DNA of 64,000 nt. Source: an uncultured delta proteobacterium. GTDB lineage: Bacteria; Desulfobacterota; Desulfovibrionia; Desulfovibrionales; Desulfovibrionaceae. Numbering within the stretch: the stretch's first letter is position 1; every line of letters begins with the position of its first letter. Shown here in pieces: positions 46,045 to 55,600 of the stretch. The translations under genes and the position numbers were made by a program. Where the stretch lies: contig CAILNX010000037.1 in the NCBI GenBank assembly GCA_903835685.1, positions 104,648 to 168,647 of the forward strand, in the 5' to 3' direction. The notes below the pieces were generated by a model, which saw nothing but the letters and a program-made list of their open reading frames with translations, was not told the origin of the DNA and made no database searches.

Positions 46045-46047
46045 CTT

Positions 46048-46098
46048 TTTTCTGGTGCGCCAGGAAGGGATCGAACCCTCGACCCACAGCTTAGAAGA
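46048..46098 (-). repeat. 51-bp direct repeat, copy 1: 3' half of tRNA-Arg(UCU), attachment-site remnant
   Basis: On the minus strand it reads loop CTTCTAA (anticodon UCU), anticodon stem GCTGT, variable loop GGGTC, T-arm GAGGGTTCGATCCCTTC, acceptor CTGGCGC, then ACCA. No 5' half (GCGCCAG start) is found to its right. It is identical over 51 bases to 56,018-56,068. The identity stops one base into the anticodon stem, the usual crossover zone of tyrosine recombinases. Confidence 0.85.
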
Positions 46099-46147
46099 TT
46101 CTCCTTCACTTCAACTGCTGCCCGTTCGCGCAGGCATCGAACAAGAG

Positions 46148-48139
46148 TTACAGCTGAAGTAGCCCCTGGCCCCTCTTGTCCATGACTCGCGCAATGATCC
46201 GCTCCAGTTCCTCCATGTCGATAGGCTTGGCGATATAGTCGTCCATTCCGGCTTCCAGGAACTTCTCTCGGTCCCCAACCATGGCGTATGCGGTCATGGC
46301 GATGATGGGGATGTCCGGTGGCACGGCGAGCGTCGATGCGGCGCGAATGGCCCTGGTCGCCGCTACGCCGTCCATCTCCGGCATCTGGATATCCATGAGG
46401 ACGAGGTCGAAGCCCTGCCGGGCCAGGAGGTGGAGGGCTTCCCGGCCGTCCCTGGCGGTGGAGACGACATGGCCAAACAATTGGAGCATGTTCCGGCCGG
46501 ACGAGAGGTTCATCTCGTCGTCTTCGACGAGGAGCAAGCGCAGGGGTTTGTCGACTTGGGGTTGCTCGACCGGGGTGGTCTGGGCCGTCTCTGGCTCCTG
46601 GCCAGGGAGCCCGAACGGGAGCGAGAAATTCACGGTTGTTCCACGGCCCAGGACGCTGTCGAGAACCAGATCGCCGCCCATGAGGGCCACGAGCTTGCGG
46701 ACGATGGAGAGCCCCAGGCCCGCGCCCTGGAAGGCCCGCGTGTACGAGCCGTCCACCTGGACAAAGGGTTCGAAGATGATCTTGAGCTTGTCTTCGGCAA
46801 TGCCGATGCCGGTGTCGTTCACTGTGAACAACAACCGACAGCCCTGCGCGGCAGGGACGGAAAGCCGGGATATTTCGACGCGGACAGCGCCCCTCTCGGT
46901 GAATTTCACCGCGTTGCCCACGAGATTGAACAGGATCTGCCGCAAGCGCCCTTCATCGCCAATGATGCACGGCGGCGCGGGCGGGGCCACGGACCATTCC
47001 AGGGCCACCCCCTTGTTGCGGGCCTCCACCGAGAACAGCTCCAGAACGGAGTCGCGCATGTCCTGGAGAGAGAAGGCCGCTTCCCGGATGTTCATCCGTC
47101 CGGACTCGATCACGGAAAGGTCCAGGATGTCGGAGAGCAGGCGCGTCAGTCGCTTGGAGGACTTGACCGCCACGGACACATATTCTTTTTGTTCCCCGTC
47201 CAACGGGGTCGTCCCCATGAGTTGCAGCATGCTGAAGATGCCGTTCAGCGGAGTCCGGATTTCATGGCTCATATTGGCCAGGAACTCGTTTTTGGCGATA
47301 TTGGCGGCATTGGCCTTGTCCCTGGCCAGACGCAGTTCTTCCTTGGATCGTTTCTCTTCGGTGATGTCCTGGACCGTGCCGTGCAGTCCGGTGATGGCCC
47401 CCTGGGGATCGTGGGTCGGCCCGCCAAAGGCGGATACCCACCTCACGCCATCCGGGCAGTTCATGGCCAGTTCCAGCTTGTACGGCTCTCCCGTGCTCAT
47501 AGTCCGGTCCACGGCCTCTTCCAGGGAGGCCCAGCTCCCGGCCTCGAAAAAGGCCGCCAGCCCGGCCAAAGGTGGGGGGGCCTGGGCGGGGTCCAGGCCG
47601 GTGAACCGGTACAGTTCCTCGGACCAGGTGACCCGGTCCGTGGCCCTGTCCCAGCCCCAGATGCCGATCTGGGCCAATTGATGGGCCTGCCGGAGCTTGG
47701 CCTGGCTGTCCTCGAGTTCGGCCAGCAGGCGGCGGTTGCGGGCCTTGAGCAGGGACGCCTCCACCCCCTTGCCGACGCGCTCCATAAAATCGCTGGGATT
47801 CAGCGGCTTGGAGAAATAGCCGTGGACCTTGCCCCGGTTAATGGCGTCCACCAGGGGGTCGTAGTCGCTGTATCCCGTGAGCATGTAGCGCAGGACACCA
47901 GGGAACTCCGCAGCGGCCAGTTCCAGGAGGGCCGTGCCGGTCATTTCCGGCATCCGCTGGTCCGTGACCAGCACGCAGATGTCCTCGGTTCTCAGGATGC
48001 GCATGGCCCCCTGGGCGGTTTCGGCCAGGAAGATCTTGTAGTTGCGCCGGAAGAGCGCCTTGAAGCTTTGCAGATTCTCCGGCTCGTCGTCCACATAGAG
48101 GATGCTCGGCCGGTCCGAATCGGTTGATGGGATCAGCAT
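46148..48139 (-). CDS. Hybrid histidine kinase: receiver-PAS-kinase-receiver
   Basis: The 663 residues have no membrane segment. Order: receiver (about 12-125, phospho-acceptor D60 in LVTDQRMPEMTG), PAS (about 150-265), HisKA with H292 (ANMSHEIRTPLNG), HATPase (about 395-510; NLVGNAVKF, NDTGIGIAED, GAGLGLSIV), and a second receiver with D583 (LVLMDIQMPEMDG). It is therefore a cytosolic phosphorelay hub that takes input from another kinase. Its start overlaps the preceding kinase gene by 7 bases. It is the last gene of a four-kinase minus-strand array and lies just inside the left 51-bp repeat. Confidence 0.93.
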   Translation of the reverse strand: MLIPSTDSDRPSILYVDDEPENLQSFKALFRRNYKIFLAETAQGAMRILRTEDICVLVTDQRMPEMTGTALLELAAAEFPGVLRYMLTGYSDYDPLVDAINRGKVHGYFSKPLNPSDFMERVGKGVEASLLKARNRRLLAELEDSQAKLRQAHQLAQIGIWGWDRATDRVTWSEELYRFTGLDPAQAPPPLAGLAAFFEAGSWASLEEAVDRTMSTGEPYKLELAMNCPDGVRWVSAFGGPTHDPQGAITGLHGTVQDITEEKRSKEELRLARDKANAANIAKNEFLANMSHEIRTPLNGIFSMLQLMGTTPLDGEQKEYVSVAVKSSKRLTRLLSDILDLSVIESGRMNIREAAFSLQDMRDSVLELFSVEARNKGVALEWSVAPPAPPCIIGDEGRLRQILFNLVGNAVKFTERGAVRVEISRLSVPAAQGCRLLFTVNDTGIGIAEDKLKIIFEPFVQVDGSYTRAFQGAGLGLSIVRKLVALMGGDLVLDSVLGRGTTVNFSLPFGLPGQEPETAQTTPVEQPQVDKPLRLLLVEDDEMNLSSGRNMLQLFGHVVSTARDGREALHLLARQGFDLVLMDIQMPEMDGVAATRAIRAASTLAVPPDIPIIAMTAYAMVGDREKFLEAGMDDYIAKPIDMEELERIIARVMDKRGQGLLQL

Positions 48140-49404
48140 GGGTCCTCCTGGCCTGCGGGCAGGAAAATGGAAAATGTCGTCCCCTGGCCCACGGGGCTTG
48201 CGACCTCCAGGAAACCCTGGTGTTCCTTGATCAGATTCGCGCAGATGAACAGTCCGAGCCCCGTGCCCTTGCCGACAGGCTTGGTGGTGAAGAACGGGTC
48301 GAATATCCGGTGCAAAAATTCCTGGGGTATTCCCGCCCCCGTATCAGAAATATGGAGAACGGCATAGTCTTTTTCGTCCCTGCGTCGCATCTCGGTGGCC
48401 ACGGTGATGCGCTGGCGAGAGGGGACGGCCGCCGCCTCCACGGCGTCGATGGCGTTGGTCAGGAGGTTGATCAGCACCTGGCTCAACTTGCCGATGTTGC
48501 CCCGGATGGTCGGCAGCTTCCCGTAAGCCTTGTCCACCTGGATGTGCTTTTCGTACCGCGAGCGCAGCATGACCAGCACGGCGTCGACCACCTCGTGCAA
48601 GTCGATCCCGCAGCTTAGGGCGTCATCGGTGCGGGCGAAGGTGCGCAGGCTCTTGACCACTTCCTCCACGCGCAGGAGCCCCTCGAACACGTTGAAGAAC
48701 AATTCTGGCACTTCCCGGAGCATGGTGGCGTAGTCGATCTTGCGTTCATGGACCTCGAGCCCGGCCAGGCCGTCTCCGCTCAGGCTGGAGCGCACCAGGG
48801 CCAGGACCGAGATCATGTCCTCGAAGTCCTTTTCCAGCCCGTGGCAACTGGTCTTGACGAAATTGACCGGGTTGTTGATTTCATGGGCCACCCCGGCGGC
48901 CAGCACACCCAGGGCGGCCATCTTTTCGGACAGGATGAGATGGCTCTGAGCGGTCTTAAGTTGGTCCAGAGCCTCGCTTAAGACCCTGTTCTTCTGCTCC
49001 AACTCGAGCCGGGCGCGCCGCAGTTCCAGGTGGGTCCGGACCCGGGCCAGCACCTCGTCCACCTGGAAGGGCTTGGTGATGTAATCCTGCCCGCCCTCGC
49101 TGAAGGCGCGCAACTTGTCGCTGGTCTCGGACAGGGCGCTGATGAACAGGATGGGGATGTCGGCCAGGGCCGGGTCGGACTTGAGCCTGCGGCAGACCTC
49201 GAAGCCGTCCATCCCGGGCATGTGGATGTCCAGCAGGATGAGGTCGGGCTGGTCGTGCTGGGCGGCCTGCAGGGCCAGGGGGCCGCTGGGCGCGGGCCGC
49301 ACCTTGTAGCCCTGGTCCTTCAACAGGCCGGACAGCAGGCTCAAATTGGCCGGAATGTCGTCCACGATCAGGATGGAGGGCGCGTGGCCCTCGGGCTTGT
49401 CCAT
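48133..49404 (-). CDS. Receiver-histidine kinase
   Basis: The 423 residues begin with a receiver (about 10-125, D59 in LILLDIHMPGMDG), a coiled-coil linker, HisKA with H174 (AAGVAHEINNPVNF, the NtrB-like HEINNP variant) and HATPase (NLLTNAID, DTGAGIP, GKGTGLGLFI). No transmitter-terminal receiver is present. The start at 49,404 has GGGAGA 5 bases upstream; an in-frame ATG at 49,443 overlaps the preceding stop (ATGA) and could be used by coupling, adding 13 residues. Overlaps the next gene by 7 bases. Likely an intermediate of the phosphorelay. Confidence 0.92.
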   Translation of the reverse strand: MDKPEGHAPSILIVDDIPANLSLLSGLLKDQGYKVRPAPSGPLALQAAQHDQPDLILLDIHMPGMDGFEVCRRLKSDPALADIPILFISALSETSDKLRAFSEGGQDYITKPFQVDEVLARVRTHLELRRARLELEQKNRVLSEALDQLKTAQSHLILSEKMAALGVLAAGVAHEINNPVNFVKTSCHGLEKDFEDMISVLALVRSSLSGDGLAGLEVHERKIDYATMLREVPELFFNVFEGLLRVEEVVKSLRTFARTDDALSCGIDLHEVVDAVLVMLRSRYEKHIQVDKAYGKLPTIRGNIGKLSQVLINLLTNAIDAVEAAAVPSRQRITVATEMRRRDEKDYAVLHISDTGAGIPQEFLHRIFDPFFTTKPVGKGTGLGLFICANLIKEHQGFLEVASPVGQGTTFSIFLPAGQEDPC

Positions 49405-49439
49405 GGTGTTCTCCCTCGGGCGGAGGCCTTGCGCTGTCC

Positions 49440-52427
49440 TCATCGCTGCGCGAACAGGCCTTGCAGTTCCTCGAAACGAAAGCCCCGGACCAGGGCGGCC
49501 AGTCTCTGGGCCAACGGCCCATGCTCCTGGGCCACGAGGGCCAGGAGCTCCTGCAAACGCTCCACGTCCAGGCGCAAGGCGGCCTCGCGCAACTCCGCAG
49601 CCAGCTCGGGCGAAAGGCCGTCCAGGGACACGGGCTCTCCGGCCCGTGTGCCCTCGGCCGGGTCCGGTCTGGCTGGGAATTCGTCGCCGGACTCGTCAGC
49701 GTCCAGGAAGGCCACGTCCAGATGCCGATTCATCAGCTCGAACAACTCATCGGCCTTGAAGGGCTTTTTCAGGAACGCGACCGCGCCCGAGGCCAGAACC
49801 CGTTCTTCCTCTTCCACCAACACGCTGGCGGAAACCGCGATGACCGGCGTGCCCGCAGCCGAGCCCGAGGCCCGGATGTGCGTCAGCACGTCGAAGCCGT
49901 CCATCTCGGGCATGATCATGTCCAGCAGGACGAGGTGCGGTCGCCATTGGTCGAACAGGACGCAGGCCTGCCGCCCTCCCTCGGCTTCTCGCACCGTGAA
50001 CCCGGCCTGCCCCAGGAAGCGGACCAGGATTTCCCTGTTGGTCTCGTTGTCGTCAACCACCAGGATGCGCACCTTCCCTTGTCCCGGTTTCAGCCGGACG
50101 CGCCGAGGTATCTTCTCATGGTTACCGGCCACGGCGGGTGCGCCCGGGGGCAAGGCCAGGGTAAAACGAAACAGGCTGCCGCTGCCCACCTGGCTTTCGA
50201 CCTCGATGTCGCCTCCCATGGCTTTTACATAGGCCTGGACAATGGCCAGGCCGAGGCCTGTCCCGCCTTTCATCCGGTTGCCCGGAGTCAGTTGCTGGAA
50301 ATGGGAAAAAATGCTTTGGCGGGCGTTTTCCGGGATTCCAGGCCCGGTGTCTTCCACCTCAAAGAGGATGCGAGAGGGCGAATCCTCGGATTTGAGGCCA
50401 GGTTCCGCGACGGATGGGGCCTGGGCGGGGTGGAGGCCCACGCGCAACAGGACGCCCCCCTTGTCCGTGAACTTCACCGCGTTCCCCAGGAGATTGTTCA
50501 GCACCTGATGCAATTTCTGCTCATCCCCCATGACCCAGCGCGGCAGGCCTTGATCCACGCTGATTTCCAGGGATAGGCCTTTTTCTCGCGCCAGCACCTG
50601 GAACATGTCTTCCATGTCGTGAAGCAGGGCGTGAAAGTCGAAATTCTCGATATTGAGGCTCATCCGTCCGGCTTCGATTTTGGACATTTCCAGAATGGCG
50701 TTGAGCAGTGAGAGCAAATGCTCGCCGCTTCGATACACCGTTTCCAGAGAGCGCCGATGGTCTTGTCCCATATGCGCATCCCGCAGCAACAACTGCGTGA
50801 AGCCGAGAATGGCGTTCAACGGGGTGCGGATTTCGTGGGACATGTTGGCCAGAAATTCGCTCTTGGCGATGTTGGCGATCTCCGCCTTCGCGGCCATTTC
50901 CTGAGCCCTGGCCGAGGTCGAGGTCAGTTGCTCATTGGTTTGATGCAATTCGATCTCGGCCAATTTTCGATCTGTGAAATCGTGGCCGACGCAAAGAATC
51001 TCTCGGAGTGCACCATCTTCGCCGAAAAGAGCCCGAGTGATGAATTTCATCCAGCGCACCTGGCCGACGGCATTGAAAAAACGTTTTTCCAGAGTTTCGA
51101 TGGGGTTTTCAACGGTGAGATGGGCAAGCTGTTGCCCGACAGCCTCTACGTCTTCGGGCACCGCCAAGGGCTGCCACTTCGAGCCGATGAGATCCTCCTC
51201 ATTCTTGCCGAAAAAGCGGCAAGCGCCCGGATTGGAGAAAAAAATCGTTCCATCGGGCTTGATGCGGGTGATCACTTCGGTCTGGTATTCCACCACACTC
51301 CGATAGCGCTCCTCGCTCTCCCGCAGGGCAATGGTCATTCTGTTCGACCGGACCACGGCAATAGCCTGAATGAAGGCGATGAGGAACAGGAGCAGGCTCA
51401 GGAAAAGGCCAGCGCCCAGAATCAGGCGGGGGAAGCGTTGGTCGATTTCCGCTTCAAAAACAGGCCGGGATTGGAACCGTACCGTCCAGGGGTGCCCAAA
51501 AGGTTCGATGTGGCGAACCGAGGTGAACCATGGTTTCCGTCCCGAACTTGAGGCGGAGGTCGAGTCTTCATTCCTGTACATGCGTGCATGATCGGCCATG
51601 TCCACACCATCAAATATTTCCAGCCCAAGATCGGAAAGGTCCTTCCCTTTGAGCCCACGCATGAAGTCATTCATGCGAAATGGGGCATTAATGTACCCCG
51701 TTATTGCCAACCGCCTCTCCTCTACGGTAGAGACCGGGGCTCCCAAAGCATAGAAGGGCAAGAACATGATGAACCCGGCCTGAACATCCTGGGTGGTTTC
51801 CTGGACCAAGGTTATTTTTCCGGTGATGGAGGGCTGGCCCGTATCCCGGGCGCGTTCAATGGCCGTTCGGCGGACCGGCTCGCTGAACGTGTCGTAACCT
51901 ACGGCCAGCTTGTTCAGGGCGTCGGCAGGCTCCAGATAAATGACCGGGGTGTAGACCGGACGTTCGCCGGGCGGGCGAATGGCGTATTCGGGAAAGCCCT
52001 GCCGCCGCATGGCCTCGATATGCTGGTCCTTGCCGGTGGATGGAACGACCGGCGAATACCCCATGCCTTGGATGCCCGGGTAGTTCTGCTGAAGGCCGAG
52101 CGTACGGACGTAGTCCCGCCATTGGGAGCGGCGTATATTCTCCACCGATGAAAGCAGGGCCAACCCTCCACGCAAGGAGAGTTCGTAAGCATGAACCCGG
52201 GCATCGAGGGCCAGGCAGATCTCGGAGGCTCGAAACTCGAAGCGCTCCCGGGCGTGATCCATTGATTCGTTGTCCGAGTATTTCCACCAGACAAGAGTCA
52301 GGGCCAGGCACAGGGCCAGCAGCCCCCAGGCGAAAGCAATGCCCAAAAGGGCAGGCCTGTCCCTGAAAAGGTCCCTGAAAAGATCCCGGAGTGGTAGCGA
52401 GGATTCTCTCGCGGGCTTGTCGTTCAC
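49440..52427 (-). CDS. Membrane hybrid kinase: CHASE-PAS-kinase-receiver
   Basis: The 995 residues have one membrane helix (about 28-50), a periplasmic CHASE domain (about 70-310; YPGIQGMGYSPVVP, RPPGERPVYTPVIYLEP), a second helix (about 335-358), PAS (about 370-490), HisKA with H531, HATPase, a receiver with D836 (LVLLDMIMPEMDG) and an 80-residue C-terminal helical module (LSPELAAELREAALRLDVERLQELL). CHASE domains bind small signals such as cytokinin-like or peptide ligands. The 3' part is nearly identical in places to the neighbouring kinase at 52,540-55,041. Confidence 0.93.
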   Translation of the reverse strand: MNDKPARESSLPLRDLFRDLFRDRPALLGIAFAWGLLALCLALTLVWWKYSDNESMDHARERFEFRASEICLALDARVHAYELSLRGGLALLSSVENIRRSQWRDYVRTLGLQQNYPGIQGMGYSPVVPSTGKDQHIEAMRRQGFPEYAIRPPGERPVYTPVIYLEPADALNKLAVGYDTFSEPVRRTAIERARDTGQPSITGKITLVQETTQDVQAGFIMFLPFYALGAPVSTVEERRLAITGYINAPFRMNDFMRGLKGKDLSDLGLEIFDGVDMADHARMYRNEDSTSASSSGRKPWFTSVRHIEPFGHPWTVRFQSRPVFEAEIDQRFPRLILGAGLFLSLLLFLIAFIQAIAVVRSNRMTIALRESEERYRSVVEYQTEVITRIKPDGTIFFSNPGACRFFGKNEEDLIGSKWQPLAVPEDVEAVGQQLAHLTVENPIETLEKRFFNAVGQVRWMKFITRALFGEDGALREILCVGHDFTDRKLAEIELHQTNEQLTSTSARAQEMAAKAEIANIAKSEFLANMSHEIRTPLNAILGFTQLLLRDAHMGQDHRRSLETVYRSGEHLLSLLNAILEMSKIEAGRMSLNIENFDFHALLHDMEDMFQVLAREKGLSLEISVDQGLPRWVMGDEQKLHQVLNNLLGNAVKFTDKGGVLLRVGLHPAQAPSVAEPGLKSEDSPSRILFEVEDTGPGIPENARQSIFSHFQQLTPGNRMKGGTGLGLAIVQAYVKAMGGDIEVESQVGSGSLFRFTLALPPGAPAVAGNHEKIPRRVRLKPGQGKVRILVVDDNETNREILVRFLGQAGFTVREAEGGRQACVLFDQWRPHLVLLDMIMPEMDGFDVLTHIRASGSAAGTPVIAVSASVLVEEEERVLASGAVAFLKKPFKADELFELMNRHLDVAFLDADESGDEFPARPDPAEGTRAGEPVSLDGLSPELAAELREAALRLDVERLQELLALVAQEHGPLAQRLAALVRGFRFEELQGLFAQR
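49546..49644 (-). repeat. 99-bp identical segment, copy 1 (kinase 3' end)
   Basis: Identical over 99 bases to 52,646-52,744. Both encode the C-terminal helical module after the receiver. It marks a recent tandem duplication or gene conversion. Confidence 0.85.
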
Positions 52428-52539
52428 TGGGCGTACCTTGGGCGGCAGGCCTCGAAGCCGTTCCCGATGGGAATGGAAGGCGCTTTGCGCGCGGGATGGT
52501 CCATGGCTCCCTCCCCTGGGCTGGCCGCTTCCGTTTCCT

Positions 52540-55041
52540 TCATCGCGGGCCGAACAGGCCTTGCAGTTCCTCGAAGCGATAGTCCTGGACCAGGGCGGCC
52601 AGCCTCCGGGCCAACGTCCCGTGCTCGCGGGCCACCAGGGCCAGAAGCTCCTGCAAACGCTCCACGTCCAGGCGCAAGGCGGCCTCGCGCAACTCCGCAG
52701 CCAGCTCGGGCGAAAGGCCGTCCAGGGACACGGGCTCTCCGGCCTGTCCGCCCTCGGCCCGGCCCGGCGCGTCCTCGCCCTCGCCCTCCGGCGTGTCCGC
52801 GTCCTGCAAGGCCACGCCCAGATGCCGCCCGACCAGGTCGAACAGCTCTTCGGCCCGGAAGGGCTTTTTCAGGAACGCGTCGGCGCCCGAGGCCAGGACC
52901 AGTTCTTTTTCCTCCAGCAGCACGCTGGCCGAAACCGCAATGACCGGGGTGGCTGCGGCCGCGCCCGAGGACCGGATGTGCTTGAGCACCTCGAAGCCGT
53001 CCACCTCGGGCATGATCATGTCCAGCAGGACCAGATGAGGTCGCCATTGATCGAACAACGCGCAGGCCTGCCGTCCGCCCTCGGCCTCGGACACGGTGAA
53101 CGCGGCCTGCTCCAGGAGGCGGACCAGGATTTCCCGGTTGGTCTCGTTGTCGTCGACCACCAGGATGCGCTGGTCGCCCTGCCCGGGCTTGAGCCGGAAC
53201 AACTTCCGGTCGTGCCGGGGCCCTTGGGACGCGCCAGGGGCCATGGCCAGGGCGAACCGGAACACGCTGCCGCCGCTCGGGGGGCATTCCACCTCGATGC
53301 TCCCGCCCATGATTTCCACATAGGCCTTGGCAATGGCCAGGCCCAGGCCTGTGCCACCCTTCATCCGGTTGCCCGGGGCTAGCTGCTCGAAATGCTGGAA
53401 AATGGTCTGGCGGGCGTTTTCCGGAATTCCAGGTCCGGTGTCTTCCACTTCGAACCGGATGCGCCGGGGTGAATCCCCGCCTTCCGGTTGGAGGCCCACG
53501 CGCAGGAGTACTCCCCCGTTGTCCGTGAACTTCACCGCGTTCCCCAGCAGATTGTTGAGCACCTGGCGCAGTTTCTGCTCGTCCCCCCGCACCCAGCGCG
53601 GCAGGTCCGAGTCCAGGCTGACCTCCAGAGACAGGTCCTTTTTGCTGGTCAGCACCAGGAACATAGCCTCCAGATCGGCCAGCAGGCCATGGAGGTCAAA
53701 ATTCTCAACGTCCAGGCTGATGCGCCCGGCCTCGATCTTGGACATTTCCAGGATGGTGTTGAGCAGGGAGAGCAGGTGCTCGCCGCTGCGGTACACGGTC
53801 TCCAGGGAGCGCCGGTGGTCCGGCCGCATGTGCGAATCCCGCAACAGCAACTGCGTGAACCCCAGGATGGCGTTGAGGGGGGTGCGGATTTCATGGGACA
53901 TATTGGCCAGGAACTGGCTTTTGGCCCGGTTGGCCTCCTCGCTGGCCTTCTCGGCCTGCTTGCGTTCCGCGACCTCGTGCACCAGGTCCTGGTTCAGCAC
54001 CTCCAGGGACAAGGTGCGGGACTTGACCCGGTCCTCCAGGAGATTCCGCTCCTCCTGCAAGACCTCCTCGGCCTCCTTGCGCTTCTGCACCTCCCGCTCC
54101 AGGAGAATGTGCCGGAGGATGAGGAACAGGCTGAAGGCCGTGATGAGCAGGATCACCCCGCCCAGGGGGAGCAGGTAGTTGCGGAAGCGCTGGAGGTCCG
54201 AGAGAATCTCTTGCTCCGGGGTGGCCACGCAGATGCTCCACAGGGTGTTCTCCAGCTTGAGGGGCAGGAAAATCGCGTGCTTGAGCATGGGCTCGGCCTG
54301 CTGGTCGCGCACGCGGTTGTAGGTGAAGCTGGCCACACCCGACTCGCCGCGCAGCATCCGCTCTACCATGTCCCGCATGCCAACAAAGCCCTCTGTCACC
54401 TCCAGGTAGTTCCTGCCTGTCAGGCCGGGAACCGGGGAGTAGAGCAGCACGCCCCCCTGGCTGTAGACCACGGCGTAGCCGCTCTGGGCCATGCGGATGC
54501 CTTCGAGGTAACGCCGGGAGAGGAGGTCAAAGGCGATAAGCATAGACAGGGTGCCCTTAAACTCTTTGTCCTGGAACACCGGGACGTGCAGGGCCACGGC
54601 GCGGAAACCCTGCACCGAGGTGAACACGTCGCTGATCACGGGGCGATGCACCGAGAGAATACTCTGAACATGGGCCTGGCCGGACAAATTCCGGCCGATG
54701 ACCGAGGGATCAGGGGTGGAGAAGATCACGCGGCCCTGGGCGTCCATCCGGGTCACGGCCAGGAGCTCGCCCATGCTCTCCGCGAACAGGTCGCCCAGGA
54801 TTCCCTCGCCTTCCAGGTCCAGACGTCTGATGTGGCTGTTGCGGACCAGAACCTCCAGGGTCTTCTTGTGGAGGTTGAAAAAGTCCTGGATGCCCTGGGC
54901 GGCCTGGCGTCCCAGGGTCATCTGCTGGGCGTTGAGCTTGTCGATGATCTCCTGGCGGACGGCGTGGTAGGCCCCATAAAGAAGCACGGCACAGGTCAGG
55001 GCAGTGACCAGGGAGAGGGCGAGATACAGATGTCGCTTCAT
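52540..55041 (-). CDS. Membrane hybrid kinase: periplasmic sensor-kinase-receiver
   Basis: The 833 residues start at ATG 55,041 (AAGGCGG upstream). One helix (about 6-26) leads into a large periplasmic dCache-like domain (about 30-280; VHRPVISDVFTSVQGFRAVALHVPVFQ, GRNYLEVTEGFVGMRDMV). A second helix (about 293-313) and a coiled coil follow, then HisKA with H383, HATPase, receiver with D674 and the same C-terminal module as its neighbour. The frame stays open upstream through an IS3 remnant, but residues before 55,041 are transposon sequence, not sensor. First gene of the kinase array. Confidence 0.92.
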   Translation of the reverse strand: MKRHLYLALSLVTALTCAVLLYGAYHAVRQEIIDKLNAQQMTLGRQAAQGIQDFFNLHKKTLEVLVRNSHIRRLDLEGEGILGDLFAESMGELLAVTRMDAQGRVIFSTPDPSVIGRNLSGQAHVQSILSVHRPVISDVFTSVQGFRAVALHVPVFQDKEFKGTLSMLIAFDLLSRRYLEGIRMAQSGYAVVYSQGGVLLYSPVPGLTGRNYLEVTEGFVGMRDMVERMLRGESGVASFTYNRVRDQQAEPMLKHAIFLPLKLENTLWSICVATPEQEILSDLQRFRNYLLPLGGVILLITAFSLFLILRHILLEREVQKRKEAEEVLQEERNLLEDRVKSRTLSLEVLNQDLVHEVAERKQAEKASEEANRAKSQFLANMSHEIRTPLNAILGFTQLLLRDSHMRPDHRRSLETVYRSGEHLLSLLNTILEMSKIEAGRISLDVENFDLHGLLADLEAMFLVLTSKKDLSLEVSLDSDLPRWVRGDEQKLRQVLNNLLGNAVKFTDNGGVLLRVGLQPEGGDSPRRIRFEVEDTGPGIPENARQTIFQHFEQLAPGNRMKGGTGLGLAIAKAYVEIMGGSIEVECPPSGGSVFRFALAMAPGASQGPRHDRKLFRLKPGQGDQRILVVDDNETNREILVRLLEQAAFTVSEAEGGRQACALFDQWRPHLVLLDMIMPEVDGFEVLKHIRSSGAAAATPVIAVSASVLLEEKELVLASGADAFLKKPFRAEELFDLVGRHLGVALQDADTPEGEGEDAPGRAEGGQAGEPVSLDGLSPELAAELREAALRLDVERLQELLALVAREHGTLARRLAALVQDYRFEELQGLFGPR
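52646..52744 (-). repeat. 99-bp identical segment, copy 2 (kinase 3' end)
   Basis: Partner of 49,546-49,644, 3,100 bases away in the same orientation and reading frame. Confidence 0.85.
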
Positions 55042-55212
55042 CGTCCGCCTTGCGTGCTTGGGACGGGCTCCAGGCACAATTCTCTGAGGAGCTTTTCCCC
55101 TGCATCTATGCGAGAGAACAGGAAACATGTCAATCGGACTTCGGGTTGAATGACTTTGCGTCGAGCGGTTTTGGGTTGGACGCCGTTTGCCATCCTCCAA
55201 AGCGCTTCGATC

Positions 55213-55600
55213 TGACCTGCCCCAAGTTTTAGTACCAGATGCAATGTTAGTCCTCGATGCACTGAGCTTGCCCCAAACTTCGGACCAATTCTTATGAGAA
55301 AAATCGGCTTCATTGCCCCTGGCCAGGCACGCCTGACCTGGGGGAAAAGCCAGCTCCGCCGGGGCTTGGTTGCCGATGGAACTGTGTGGGCGGACCTCGT
55401 TGTACTCCCTCCGCCACGCTTCACATTTTGCTTGTGCCTCTTCCAGGGGCAAAAACCAAGAGGCATCCAGGCATTCCCCCCGAAACTTGCCGTTGAAGCT
55501 CTCGACAAAGCAGTTGTCCGTGGGCTTTCCCGGCCTGGAAAAGTCCAGTTTAACCCCGTTCATGTAGGCCCAGAGGTCCAAGGCCTTGCTGATGAACCCC
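55213..55600 (-). mobile_element. IS3-family (IS407-like) transposase remnant
   Basis: On the minus strand a fragment of an OrfB integrase reads [19 protein letters not shown], then SRPGKPTDNCFVESFNGKF, then EAWRREYNEVRPHSSIGN. This is the rve core just after the second Asp and including the last catalytic Glu region. The 5' part and the left terminus are missing. TGACCTGCCCCAAG at 55,213 looks like the right terminal repeat, and a similar sequence (TGAGCTTGCCCCAA) occurs 50 bases further in. The fragment has no start and is fused in frame to the region upstream of the kinase at 52,540-55,041. Confidence 0.8.

Noticed and set aside
46048..46098. Complete tRNA-Arg gene
   Set aside because: No 5' half, D-arm or GCGCCAG acceptor start exists on the right side; only the 3' half is present.
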